Positions 44,494-54,643 of a DNA stretch of 64,000 nucleotides are shown in pieces; positions within the stretch are counted from its first letter, which is position 1, and each line of letters begins with the position of its first letter. The notes under the pieces are model-generated. The model did no database searches. It was not told the origin of the DNA and saw nothing but the letters and a program-made list of their open reading frames with translations. The DNA is from Planctomycetia bacterium (GTDB lineage Bacteria > Planctomycetota > Planctomycetia > Gemmatales > Gemmataceae). The DNA is taken from NCBI GenBank assembly GCA_005786805.1, contig SYCV01000066.1, positions 1-64,000 of the forward strand, given 5' to 3'. A program made the position numbers and the translations under genes.

Positions 44494-46572
44494 TCACTTT
44501 CCTTGAAGACCGGCTTTTAAAAAGTTGACAAAAGCAGGCACATCATTGATTTTCCCCTCATCGTACCGCGCCACTTCAATGAAGCCGGCCGCATCTGGTT
44601 TTATCACCACATAAAGTGGAAGTTGTTCGGTGTTGAACTTGGATTTTTGAAAGTCCAGGTTTTTCCCGGCATCGATCCGCTGCTTGGTGGCGCTTCCTTG
44701 GAAAGAGGACCTTTCGTCGGCGGAGTAAAATTTGTCCGGCACCCTATCAGTGTAAAGTTGCACAAGCACGAATTTTTTGAGAAGCTCCTTGACATCCTTA
44801 AGGGGGAAAACATTTGCCTCGTTTATTTTGCAGTTCGTGCAAGTGACCCCGGTAAAATCAATAAAGACCAGCTTGTTTTGTTTTTTTGCTTCTTCAATAC
44901 CGCGGTCGAGGTCTCCCGTGAAAGGAAGATCATCACTTTCCTCAGGTAATAAAAATGAATCTACCCAGGCGAATATGATCCCAGATGGCCGGGCTCGTGA
45001 TCCGTCTTCCTTGAGTTTCAATAAAGATGGCGCAAGATAAATACCAAACGCTAGAAACACACATCCAAAAACCACCCCGGGAACGCTGGTATGTTCAGAC
45101 GGAGTGTCATGGGGAAGTTGCAGGAATCCCAAAAGATAAAAACCGCAGCAAAGTGCGATGATCACAGTCATGGACATGGAGAAATCGTAAGTGAATATCA
45201 ATGGCTCAGGTAATAAAACCAATTCCCCGGCCCTGAAGAACTTGATGGCGGCAGCCAACTCCAAAAAGCCCATTACCACTTTGACACTGTTTAGCCAGTT
45301 GCCACTTTTGGGTAATTTTTTCAACATTCCGGGAAACAAGGCGAGCAGAAAGAATGGTGAGGCGAAAGTGATTGAAAAAGCAAACCCACCCAGCAATCGA
45401 TGAAGGAAAGTGAGGTTGGAACCCGACGCTGTGCCACCAAAACCACCTAGAAAAGGAGCCACACATGCAAAGCTCACTATGGTGAATGTTAAAGCCATGA
45501 ATATGGTTCCAACCATCCCACCCTGTCCTTGTTTGGAGCTTGTGAAGTGAGCCAATCCACTGGGAAGTTCAATTTCATACATGCCAAGAAGGCTTAAAGA
45601 AAAGAAGATAAAAAGCCCTCCCAACCCAAAGTTCATTGCTGGATGAACGCTGATCAATCTGAAAAAAGAAAGAAGAGCCACAGCGGCAATGGTCAACACA
45701 GTCACAATGGTGATGCTGTATACCACCGCCATAGCCACCGGTCTGTGGTTGGTTTTTTCTGATTGCTTGAGGAAATAACTTACAGTTATGGGAATCATTG
45801 GAAAAACACAGGGGGTGACCAGGGAAATTGCTCCCCAAAACATGCCCTGTAGCGCGAATGCCCATAGTCCATCTGAACCCGCCTGAGGTTTTTCTAAATT
45901 GGATTGTGTATTGTTTGAGCTTGGCTTGATTGGTTTGACATTTGCAATTACTTTTGGTGACCCGGGTTTAATCTCAAGCTTTTTTTTAAGTTCATCAGAG
46001 ATTTCAAGTGGATCTGAATTTGATATCAATATCGGGATGTTGAATGAATGTTCCCCCCAAACGCATTTGGAGTCACAAACCTGCAGTTTGATTGCGAATT
46101 CCAGAGTCTGGGGCCCAATTTTAGCGTCAGGTTTTATGTGTATTTCTTGAGTCCAAACGAACGGTTTTTCAAACTCCAGGAAAAACCCAAGAGGGCCTTC
46201 CTCCTTTAATTCGGGATCGGATTCTGTCAATGGGTATATAGGTGTGAACGAAGGGTTGTCTTTAAAAATTATTTTTGAAAGACCATTCTCATCTTGGTTT
46301 TCTGTTCTTTGGGTGATCGGGTAAGTGTGAAAACCAGGTTTTGGGATTCCTTGGACTCGAAGCGTTAAAACCTCACCTCTGCGGGCTTTGAACTCCTTTT
46401 GTCCTTCCAAATTTGAGTCGGAAAAAGGGTCGTTCGCACCTAAGGTAGCGATGAATTCAATCCTAGAAGCTGTGGCTGGTGCGGGATTTTGGCCGAATAC
46501 TTGCATAAAGTTGCAAGATACTGCCATCAAAACGACCATGGCGATTGCAGTAGGAAGTCTAAACTTTGTCAT
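44494..46572 (-). CDS. DsbD-like thiol:disulfide interchange protein
   Basis: N-terminal DsbD-like domain (QVCDSKCVWGEHSF); TM core SLVTPCVFPMIPITVSYF; C-terminal thioredoxin FIDFTGVTCTNCKINEANVF. Confidence 0.88.
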   Translation of the reverse strand: MTKFRLPTAIAMVVLMAVSCNFMQVFGQNPAPATASRIEFIATLGANDPFSDSNLEGQKEFKARRGEVLTLRVQGIPKPGFHTYPITQRTENQDENGLSKIIFKDNPSFTPIYPLTESDPELKEEGPLGFFLEFEKPFVWTQEIHIKPDAKIGPQTLEFAIKLQVCDSKCVWGEHSFNIPILISNSDPLEISDELKKKLEIKPGSPKVIANVKPIKPSSNNTQSNLEKPQAGSDGLWAFALQGMFWGAISLVTPCVFPMIPITVSYFLKQSEKTNHRPVAMAVVYSITIVTVLTIAAVALLSFFRLISVHPAMNFGLGGLFIFFSLSLLGMYEIELPSGLAHFTSSKQGQGGMVGTIFMALTFTIVSFACVAPFLGGFGGTASGSNLTFLHRLLGGFAFSITFASPFFLLALFPGMLKKLPKSGNWLNSVKVVMGFLELAAAIKFFRAGELVLLPEPLIFTYDFSMSMTVIIALCCGFYLLGFLQLPHDTPSEHTSVPGVVFGCVFLAFGIYLAPSLLKLKEDGSRARPSGIIFAWVDSFLLPEESDDLPFTGDLDRGIEEAKKQNKLVFIDFTGVTCTNCKINEANVFPLKDVKELLKKFVLVQLYTDRVPDKFYSADERSSFQGSATKQRIDAGKNLDFQKSKFNTEQLPLYVVIKPDAAGFIEVARYDEGKINDVPAFVNFLKAGLQGK

Positions 46573-46624
46573 TAAAAATCAGTTTGTTTGAATAGTGTTT
46601 GTAACATTTGACCGCGGGTTGGAG

Positions 46625-48304
46625 TTACCTAGGGATAAAATCCACCCCGCTCAATTTAAGAGTTGTCACTTCCTTGGATTTAAGATCAGCCACCTGTATC
46701 CTGTGTGCATTGGTATCTGCTATATAAATCTTCCCGCCTGCAATGCTAATTCCTGCAGGCTCATTAAACATAGGGCCACCCATCCAGCCGGTTTTAGTGC
46801 TGGAAAGAAAACTTTTGCACTCCCTTGTTTTGGGATCAAGGGTTTTGATTTTGCTGTTATAGGTATCGGCGATATAAATCAATCCCTCATGCCATGCGAC
46901 ACCAAGCGCATGTTGAATTCGCACTTCGTCGCCAATGCCGTCAATATCCCCAAACTCAAAAAGTCCAAGCCCAACAAGAGTTTTCACATTGCCTTTGCCA
47001 TCAAGTGGTAGTGATCGAATCGCGCTGATCTCGCTGTCTGCGACAAATAAGCTGGTACCATCCGTGGTTAATCCGCTGGGTTGCGCGAAATTGGATGAAG
47101 GTAATGGTCCATCTCGGAGATTTTCTCTTCCATTTCCCGCATATGGCTCAAGCTTTTTGAACTTCAGGTCGAGTGTCCAGATTTGATGATGCCCCGCTTG
47201 CGCGATAAACAAGGTATCACCTTTTCGAAGCAAATCCCAAGGACTGTTTAATCCGACCAATGTCGCGACACCGCCTGTGTCGCGGTCGTGGCCTTGTTTA
47301 CCGGTGCCAGCAACAGTGGAAACGGTTTGTTTCTTAAGATCAATTTTTCTAATGAGATGATTTTTTCTGTCCGCAAGATAAAGATCATCTCCCATCAACG
47401 CCATTCCTTGTGGGTCATCAAACATGGCATCAGCGTAGTTGCCATCCTTGAAACCGGGCTTTCCAGATTTTCCCACAGCAGCAATACCTTTGCCTTCAAG
47501 GTCGGTGATGATAAGCCTGTGGTTGGTGCTGTCAGCGATAAAAATTCGTTTTGATTCTGCATCCGCCAATACTTTTCCAGGGAAATAAAGCGGTGATGAG
47601 GCTTTTTCAACTGTTTGACCAAAATCGATGGGCTTTTCGTTAAGGGTTTTGTTTTCCCTGCCTGATTTAACAAGTTTGGCAATCGCCAAATCAACCGCAT
47701 CGTGAAGGCCTTCACCGGACCCTTTGGCGACAAAATTTCCCTCAGAATCCAATAGAACCAGTGTCGGCCAGGAATTAACCCCATAAGTTCGCCAGATTTT
47801 CATGTTCGCATCATTCACAACGGGATGTTTGATTTCGTAGCGGGAAATCGCCTTGCGAATGCTTTCCGTTTCCTTTTCATTCTCAAACTTTGCGGAATGC
47901 ACTCCGATAACTACAAGCTCATTAGCGTATTTTTTCTCGAGTTTGGCAAGGTCTGGCAAAGTGTGAATGCAGTTGATGCAGCAAAGTGTCCAGAAATCCA
48001 GAAGCACAATCTTTCCTTTAAGATCTTTGATGCTTATCGGTTTTGCCGTGTTGAGCCATGCAACACCACCATCAAAGTCAGGAGCTGCGACTTTTTCTGG
48101 CCGTGCTTTTTCCTGGGCACCGGCTTTTTCAGCGGGGGGTTGCGCAAGAACGGTACTACTTCCGGGAAGGTAAAAATATCTCACAAGAAAAGCCAGGGCC
48201 AGCAATATGGCGACTGGTAATGAATAGGTCATCCATTTTGAAAATAACTTGATTGGTGTTAACTTTGAATTTGATTTTTCAGCTGGCGTGTGTTCTGAAT
48301 TCAT
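46625..48304 (-). CDS. Membrane-anchored thioredoxin/NHL-repeat protein (NHLRC2-like)
   Basis: N-terminal TM; LLDFWTLCCINCIHTLPDL; NSWPTLVLLDSEGN; repeated NHL units (SSPLYFPGKVLADAESKRIFIADSTNHRLIITD). Confidence 0.87.
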   Translation of the reverse strand: MNSEHTPAEKSNSKLTPIKLFSKWMTYSLPVAILLALAFLVRYFYLPGSSTVLAQPPAEKAGAQEKARPEKVAAPDFDGGVAWLNTAKPISIKDLKGKIVLLDFWTLCCINCIHTLPDLAKLEKKYANELVVIGVHSAKFENEKETESIRKAISRYEIKHPVVNDANMKIWRTYGVNSWPTLVLLDSEGNFVAKGSGEGLHDAVDLAIAKLVKSGRENKTLNEKPIDFGQTVEKASSPLYFPGKVLADAESKRIFIADSTNHRLIITDLEGKGIAAVGKSGKPGFKDGNYADAMFDDPQGMALMGDDLYLADRKNHLIRKIDLKKQTVSTVAGTGKQGHDRDTGGVATLVGLNSPWDLLRKGDTLFIAQAGHHQIWTLDLKFKKLEPYAGNGRENLRDGPLPSSNFAQPSGLTTDGTSLFVADSEISAIRSLPLDGKGNVKTLVGLGLFEFGDIDGIGDEVRIQHALGVAWHEGLIYIADTYNSKIKTLDPKTRECKSFLSSTKTGWMGGPMFNEPAGISIAGGKIYIADTNAHRIQVADLKSKEVTTLKLSGVDFIPR

Positions 48305-48666
48305 GGTCTTCCTTATTCATTGAAAACAGTTTTTATAGTGCCTTTTTACCTTACCTATTATTAATAACAGGCCTTATTCAATTGTGGAACTCTTTTCTTT
48401 GTTTTTCATGATAAACCATGATGGAATTTTCATTTCATTAATCAAGTCTCCTTTAGAAAATTTAAATCATCCTTCAGTTTCAGGCTTAAAGACCCTGTGA
48501 ATAAACATCACCTTATAAATTCCAAAACTTCTTTGTTGATTTCTAAAAAGGAAAGTATAAACATCACTTAGTTGATCATGTGTTTGAGTGGTTATTGGAT
48601 CAGTTTTACAACTGTAATGTCTTCTGTGCTTGGAATCGTGGAATTTTTTAAAATGAGGATTTAAAC

Positions 48667-49230
48667 ATGGCTGTTTTACCTGACTGGATGATCAAGGAAA
48701 ATATTAAGATCGAACCCTATGAGGAATGTTCAGGCCGCAAAGGTTTGATTTCCTACGGTGTTACCAGTTATGGTTATGATGTGCGTGTTGACAGGCATTT
48801 CAAGGTTTTCACAAACGCCCGTTGTACTGTGGTGGATCCCAAGAATTTTGATCCCGCTTCATTTGTTGATATTGAAGCTGATTATTGTCTAATTCCCCCC
48901 AATAGCTTCGCGCTGGCTGAAACCGTTGAATATCTTGAAATACCACGGGATATTATCGCGGTTTGTGTGGGAAAAAGCACTTACGCGCGCTGTGGCATCA
49001 TTGTGAATGTCACACCTTTGGAACCTGAATGGCGCGGCAGAGTCACCATAGAAATCAGCAATACTACGCCACTTCCCGCTAAAATTTACGCGAATGAAGG
49101 AATTGCTCAGATCCTGTTTTTCAAGGGTAGCGCCATGTGTAAAACAAGCTACGCTGACAAGAAAGGTAAGTATCAAGACCAAAAAGGTTTGACACTTCCA
49201 TTTGTTCTTGGATCGCAACCTCCGCAATAA
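48667..49230 (+). CDS. dcd: dCTP deaminase
   Basis: [76 protein letters not shown]. Confidence 0.95.
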   Translation: MAVLPDWMIKENIKIEPYEECSGRKGLISYGVTSYGYDVRVDRHFKVFTNARCTVVDPKNFDPASFVDIEADYCLIPPNSFALAETVEYLEIPRDIIAVCVGKSTYARCGIIVNVTPLEPEWRGRVTIEISNTTPLPAKIYANEGIAQILFFKGSAMCKTSYADKKGKYQDQKGLTLPFVLGSQPPQ

Positions 49231-49402
49231 TAATAGTTTGGGAAAAATCGTTTTATTTTGTGAAATTTTATTGTGTACATTTGATGAATGATTATTAGGA
49301 TACACACCTCGGTTCATGTGAGTAGCAGGTTCTTCCCGTCGAACAGTCGTGTTACTATGGATGGTGGCGACCCCTGCGTAAAAAACGAAAGATCAGGATA
49401 TC

Positions 49403-52400
49403 ATGCGAATAAATCGTAACTTCACCGTTGAGGGTAAGGATCCCTTCTCGTCAATAAAGTTTGTCCCACGATCATCAAAAATCGTGAATCCTGACGGTAA
49501 GTCCGTGTTTGAAATGAATGATGTGATGGTGCCTGAGAAATGGTCGCAGGTTGCCACAGACATACTTGCACAGAAATATTTCCGGAAGGCTGGTTTGCCC
49601 CGTAAATCCTCCAAGGTTCACGAGCAAGGTGTACCCGAATTCCTTCAACGAAGTGTTCCAGTTGATGGTGATGCAAGGGATCTGCATGAAACAGACAGCA
49701 GGCAGGTGTTTAGGCGTTTGGCTGGATGTTGGGCTTATTGGGGCTGGAAGGGTGGTTATTTTTCAACCCCAGAGGATGCTCAAGCCTTTCATGATGAAAT
49801 TTGCTACATGCTAGCCAATCAAATGGCTGCTCCTAATTCACCCCAATGGTTCAATACGGGCCTTCATTGGGCTTACGGGATTGATGGCCCGGCCCAAGGT
49901 CATTACCGCGTAGATCCTTCCAGTGGTAAAATGGTTCGTTCCTCGTCCGCCTACGAGCACCCTGCGCCACATGCGTGCTTCATCCAGTCGATTGAAGATG
50001 ATCTCGTCAACGAAGGCGGAATAATGGATCTTTGGGTCCGTGAAGCCAGAATCTTTAAATATGGTTCCGGCACTGGAAGTAATTTTTCCAATCTCCGCGG
50101 TGAAGCTGAACCCCTGTCTGGTGGTGGTCGGTCAAGTGGTTTGATGAGTTTCCTTAGGATTGGTGATCGCGCCGCTGGGGCGATCAAGTCAGGCGGTACC
50201 ACCCGCAGGGCTGCGAAAATGGTTGTCCTTGACCTTGATCATCCCGATATCCAGGAATTCATCAATTGGAAGGTTGTCGAGGAGCAAAAAGTCGCCTCTT
50301 TGGTAGTGGGATCGAAATTACTTTCACGAGAATTGAACGCGATAATCAAGGCATGCAATTCATGGCCAAAAGCTGAAGAACGATTTGATGTGAAGAAAAA
50401 CCAGGGGCTTCGCAAGGCTGTTGTGAATGCGACCAAGTTTTTGGTGCCCGCAAATTATATCGAGCGATCCATCCAGTTGGCCAAGCTGGGTGCCACTTCA
50501 ATTGCCTTCGATGAATATGACACTGATTGGAACTCAAAAGCCTATGCGACTGTTTCCGGGCAAAACAGCAATAACTCTGTCCGAATTGATAATAAATTCA
50601 TGAAGGCTGTGCTTGAGGATGGCGAATGGCCGCTGTATTTCCGCACTGAAAAAGAGAAAGCATTAAAGGCAGGTCGTGATCCAAAGCCTTGTCAAACCCT
50701 CAAGGCTGCAGATCTCTATGACCAAATTTGCAATGCCGCATGGATGTGTGCCGATCCAGGTGTCCAGTATGATACCACCATCAATGAGTGGCATACTTGC
50801 CCTGCCGATGGCAGGATCAATGCCTCCAATCCTTGCAGCGAGTACATGTTTTTGGATGATACCGCTTGCAATCTGGCGTCATTGAACATGATCAAGTTTT
50901 ATGATCCATCAACAGGCATGTTTGATGTCGAGGCTTTCAGGCATGGTTGTTACCTATGGACATTGGTTCTCGAGATTTCAGTTTACATGGCACAGTTTCC
51001 AAGTGTGCCTGTTGCGCAAAAGTCCTACGATTTCCGCACCCTCGGCTTGGGCTATGCCAACCTTGGAACTCTTTTGATGGTCCAGGGAATTCCCTATGAT
51101 TCCCCTGAAGGTCGAGCCTGGTGTGGTGCTCTTTCCGCTATACTGCATAATTCCTCATATGTGATGTCCGCTCGAATGGCTGCGGAAGTTGGACCATTTG
51201 CCAGATATGACGCTAACAAGGATGCGATGCTAAGGGTGATCCGAAATCATCGCAGGGCAGCGTATAAAACGAACCCCTCTGAATACGAGGGGCTTACGAT
51301 CAAACCGGTTGAACTTGATCCTTCCAAGTGCCCGGGATATCTCCTTGAAGCTGCCAGAAATGAAGCCGATTTGATGCTTTCTCTCGGTGAAAAACATGGT
51401 TATCGCAACGCACAAGTCACTTGCATCGCTCCAACTGGGACAATAGGGCTTGTGATGGACTGTGATACCACGGGTGTGGAGCCTGATTTTTCACTGGTGA
51501 AGTTCAAAAAGCTTGCTGGTGGCGGATATTTTAAAATCATCAATTCCTCAATGCCTCCTTCTTTGCAAAGACTTGGTTACAGCAAGGCCCAGATTGATGA
51601 CATTGTTCGTTATTGCAAAGGTGCAGGTACTTTAAAGGGTTGCCCTCACATCAATCCGGAATCCTTGGCTTCCAAGGGTTTCACACCTGAACTCATCCAG
51701 AAAATCGAGACACAACTTCCTTCTGTATTTGAGCTGGGATTTGCATTCAACAGATGGAGTCTGGGTGATGAAGCATTGGAGAAAAACCTTGGTATTCCCA
51801 AGGAAAGAATCGAGTCTCCGACATTTGATGTGTTGAACGCCTTGGGTTTCAGCAAACAGCAGGTCCAGGAAGCGAGTGAATTTGTTTGCGGGACCATGAT
51901 GATTGAGGGGGCACCCCACCTCCGTGAAGAACATTATGCTGTGTTTGACTGCGCCAATCGTTGCGGGAAAAATGGAAAGCGCTATCTTTCCGCTGAGGCC
52001 CACATACTCATGATGGCCGCGGCCCAACCGTTTGTTTCAGGTGCCATCTCCAAAACCATCAATATGCCCCATTCCGCGACTTTTGATGATGTCAAGAATG
52101 CCTACATGATGAGTTGGAAACTCATGCTAAAGGCTAATGCACTCTATCGCGATGGTTCCAAGTTGAGTCAGCCTTTAAATAGCGTCGCGGATGCCGAAGA
52201 CATCACTGTTGACTCACAGATGGATGAGGCAAAGCCTGATGAGAATCCAAACTCCCCATTGCGTTTGGCGCAAAAGGTTGTCTACAGATATATTGCCAAC
52301 CGTCGCCGTTTGCCTGATCGAAGAGCTGGTTATACCCAGAAAGCCCGAATAGGAAATCATAAGATTTATGTTCGCACAGGTGAATATGAGGATAATTCGC

Positions 52401-53053
52401 TGGGTGAAATATTCATCGATATGCACAAGGAGGGGGCAGCTTTCAGGAGCATGACCAATTGCTTCGCCATCGCGGTTTCCCTTGGCCTGCAGCATGGTGT
52501 TCCACTCGAGGAATATGTTGATGCCTTTGTTTTCACTCGATTTGAGCCAAATGGCCCAGTCCAGGGTAATCCTCACATCAAGATGACAACTTCTGTGATT
52601 GATTATATTTTCCGGGAGTTGGCGATTACTTATCTCGGTCGTCATGACCTGGCACATGTTCAGCCTGAGGACCTGCGTGCGGATGCGATAGATCGAGCGC
52701 CGAATGGCCCTGATTATGAGGCAGATCTTTCGGATGAGGATTTTGACGACAAGGAAGAAAAACCATCTTCAAGTCAGAAGGCGTTCTTCATCCCCCGAAC
52801 CGGGAATCTCCGGCCAATGAAAGGTGTTGGAGAGCAGCATTACACCTCAACCAATGGTAATCATGCTTCCTCTCTACATGATTCATCTAATGCGGTTTCT
52901 GTGGCATCCAAGCCGTCAGATGACCGTATCCGGGTTGCAAGGTTAAAAGGATACGAGGGTGATCCTTGTAGCGAATGCCAGCAGCTGACTTTGATACGCA
53001 GTGGCGCATGCTGCAAGTGTGATACCTGCGGTGCCACAACTGGTTGTGGTTGA
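49403..53053 (+). CDS. nrdJ: Adenosylcobalamin-dependent (class II) ribonucleotide reductase
   Basis: [57 protein letters not shown]-terminal [28 protein letters not shown]. Confidence 0.95.
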   Translation: MRINRNFTVEGKDPFSSIKFVPRSSKIVNPDGKSVFEMNDVMVPEKWSQVATDILAQKYFRKAGLPRKSSKVHEQGVPEFLQRSVPVDGDARDLHETDSRQVFRRLAGCWAYWGWKGGYFSTPEDAQAFHDEICYMLANQMAAPNSPQWFNTGLHWAYGIDGPAQGHYRVDPSSGKMVRSSSAYEHPAPHACFIQSIEDDLVNEGGIMDLWVREARIFKYGSGTGSNFSNLRGEAEPLSGGGRSSGLMSFLRIGDRAAGAIKSGGTTRRAAKMVVLDLDHPDIQEFINWKVVEEQKVASLVVGSKLLSRELNAIIKACNSWPKAEERFDVKKNQGLRKAVVNATKFLVPANYIERSIQLAKLGATSIAFDEYDTDWNSKAYATVSGQNSNNSVRIDNKFMKAVLEDGEWPLYFRTEKEKALKAGRDPKPCQTLKAADLYDQICNAAWMCADPGVQYDTTINEWHTCPADGRINASNPCSEYMFLDDTACNLASLNMIKFYDPSTGMFDVEAFRHGCYLWTLVLEISVYMAQFPSVPVAQKSYDFRTLGLGYANLGTLLMVQGIPYDSPEGRAWCGALSAILHNSSYVMSARMAAEVGPFARYDANKDAMLRVIRNHRRAAYKTNPSEYEGLTIKPVELDPSKCPGYLLEAARNEADLMLSLGEKHGYRNAQVTCIAPTGTIGLVMDCDTTGVEPDFSLVKFKKLAGGGYFKIINSSMPPSLQRLGYSKAQIDDIVRYCKGAGTLKGCPHINPESLASKGFTPELIQKIETQLPSVFELGFAFNRWSLGDEALEKNLGIPKERIESPTFDVLNALGFSKQQVQEASEFVCGTMMIEGAPHLREEHYAVFDCANRCGKNGKRYLSAEAHILMMAAAQPFVSGAISKTINMPHSATFDDVKNAYMMSWKLMLKANALYRDGSKLSQPLNSVADAEDITVDSQMDEAKPDENPNSPLRLAQKVVYRYIANRRRLPDRRAGYTQKARIGNHKIYVRTGEYEDNSLGEIFIDMHKEGAAFRSMTNCFAIAVSLGLQHGVPLEEYVDAFVFTRFEPNGPVQGNPHIKMTTSVIDYIFRELAITYLGRHDLAHVQPEDLRADAIDRAPNGPDYEADLSDEDFDDKEEKPSSSQKAFFIPRTGNLRPMKGVGEQHYTSTNGNHASSLHDSSNAVSVASKPSDDRIRVARLKGYEGDPCSECQQLTLIRSGACCKCDTCGATTGCG

Positions 53054-53073
53054 TTTCTTCATAAATTGATCAG

Positions 53074-53113
53074 AAGCAGACCATGAGAAATCTTGGTCTG
53101 CTTTTTTCTTTTT
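53074..53113 (+). terminator. Intrinsic terminator of nrdJ
   Basis: AAGCAGACCA / TGGTCTGCTT 10-bp stem followed by TTTTCTTTTT. Confidence 0.88.
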
Positions 53114-53186
53114 GTGAACATCTTGCAACTTGGTGACTACCATGCTTTTATTGGCGTAGGTTGAAATTTAAAGTCAGGAGGATCTT

Positions 53187-53759
53187 ATGGTATATTTGTC
53201 AAAGATTTACACCAAGGTTGGTGACAAAGGGAATACTGCCTTAGGCACGGGAACCATGGTTTCGAAGGATCATCCCAGGATTGAAGCGTATGGGACAGTC
53301 GATGAATTTAATTCCAACATCGGCATGGTTGCCAATCTTCTTCCCGCAGGCGGGGATCTGGACTTTGTGAGAAGTATTCAAAATGACCTTTTTGACCTGG
53401 GAGCGGACTTGTGCGTTCCTGCAGCGGATGATTCACCTGATAATCGCCTTCGAATCCGCCCGCAACAGTGGGAGCGACTTGAGAAAAAAATTGATGAATT
53501 CAACGAAAGGTTATCTCCTTTAAATAGTTTTATTCTGCCGGGGGGGTCGGTTGTTTCATGCTGGCTTCATATATGCAGGACGGTATGCAGAAGGTCTGAG
53601 AGATTGGTTGTTCATCTCTCAAGGTTGGAAGCAGTCAATGAAAATGTGATTATTTATCTTAATAGGCTATCAGACCTTCTCTTTGTGATGGCTAGGGTCT
53701 ACAACAATAATGGGGCTGATGATGTCCTTTGGACCCCGGGAAAATCGCAGGCCAATTAA
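53187..53759 (+). CDS. pduO: PduO-type cob(I)alamin adenosyltransferase
   Basis: SKIYTKVGDKGNTALGTGTMVSKDHPRIEAYGTVDEFNSNIGM; ICRTVCRRSERLVVHLS; YLNRLSDLLFVMAR. Confidence 0.92.
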   Translation: MVYLSKIYTKVGDKGNTALGTGTMVSKDHPRIEAYGTVDEFNSNIGMVANLLPAGGDLDFVRSIQNDLFDLGADLCVPAADDSPDNRLRIRPQQWERLEKKIDEFNERLSPLNSFILPGGSVVSCWLHICRTVCRRSERLVVHLSRLEAVNENVIIYLNRLSDLLFVMARVYNNNGADDVLWTPGKSQAN

Positions 53760-53782
53760 ATCAATTAAGATTCGAGGTTAAG

Positions 53783-54613
53783 ATGGCACACTTTATTTTG
53801 AGCGCGTTTGCGGATGAGATCTCTCCTGATCCAGTTGAACAGATCAATGTGCTTGCAGCATCCAAGGTCAAGTTCATTGAGTTTCGCTCAATCCACAAGA
53901 CCAATGTCCTGGATCTCACGGATGCTCAGATTTCTGACTTTAAAAAGTTGCTTGATCAGAATGGCTTTGGCCTTAGTGCCATTGGTTCCCCAATAGGCAA
54001 GATAAAGGCGGACCAGCCATTTGAGCCTCATCTGGTTAGGTTCCAAAGGGCGATCCACTTATGTGGTGTTTTTGGGATCAAAAACATTCGCATTTTTAGT
54101 TATTATCTTCCCGATGGTGACCAGTGGCCAAAATGGAAGGATGAGGTTTTTCGAAGAATGGAAAAAAAGGTGGAGTTTGCCAGGAAAGCTGGTGTGGTGC
54201 TTCTTCATGAGAATGAACATGGGATTTATGGGGACTCCCCGGACAGGGTTCACGAGTTACTTTCAAGATTTTCCTGTGAGAACTTTCACGCGGCGTTTGA
54301 TCCTGCAAATTATGTGTTTTGCGGCTATGATCCGTGGGAAGGTTGGCTGAAGGCGCGGGATTACACAACTCATTTCCATGTCAAGGACTGGGTTGCAAAT
54401 GAAAAACATGGTTGCCTTGCCGGAACTGGCGGGGGGATGATTCCAAAAATAATTGCAGATGTCCAATCTCGCGGTTACACAGGATTTGCAACCCTTGAAC
54501 CCCACCTTCTAGGCGGTGGACCAACTGGCGGAAATACCGGCCCTGAGCTGTTCCCAAAGGCCATAGAGGCCTTCAGGGCAATCGTCTCCAATGCCGGGGC
54601 GACGCACGCCTGA
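53783..54613 (+). CDS. Sugar phosphate isomerase/epimerase
   Basis: FILSAFADEISPDPVEQINVL; VVLLHENEHGIYGDSP; FHAAFDPANYVFCGYDPW; HVKDW. ORF opens at 53729. Confidence 0.82.
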   Translation: MAHFILSAFADEISPDPVEQINVLAASKVKFIEFRSIHKTNVLDLTDAQISDFKKLLDQNGFGLSAIGSPIGKIKADQPFEPHLVRFQRAIHLCGVFGIKNIRIFSYYLPDGDQWPKWKDEVFRRMEKKVEFARKAGVVLLHENEHGIYGDSPDRVHELLSRFSCENFHAAFDPANYVFCGYDPWEGWLKARDYTTHFHVKDWVANEKHGCLAGTGGGMIPKIIADVQSRGYTGFATLEPHLLGGGPTGGNTGPELFPKAIEAFRAIVSNAGATHA

Positions 54614-54643
54614 TTCATTTTAAGCGGAATCGAGGTTTTAATA

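Noticed and set aside
49231-49402. Cobalamin riboswitch upstream of the B12-dependent nrdJ
   Set aside because: Looked for a B12 box and the usual helices; none is convincing. Kept only as an unclassified leader candidate.
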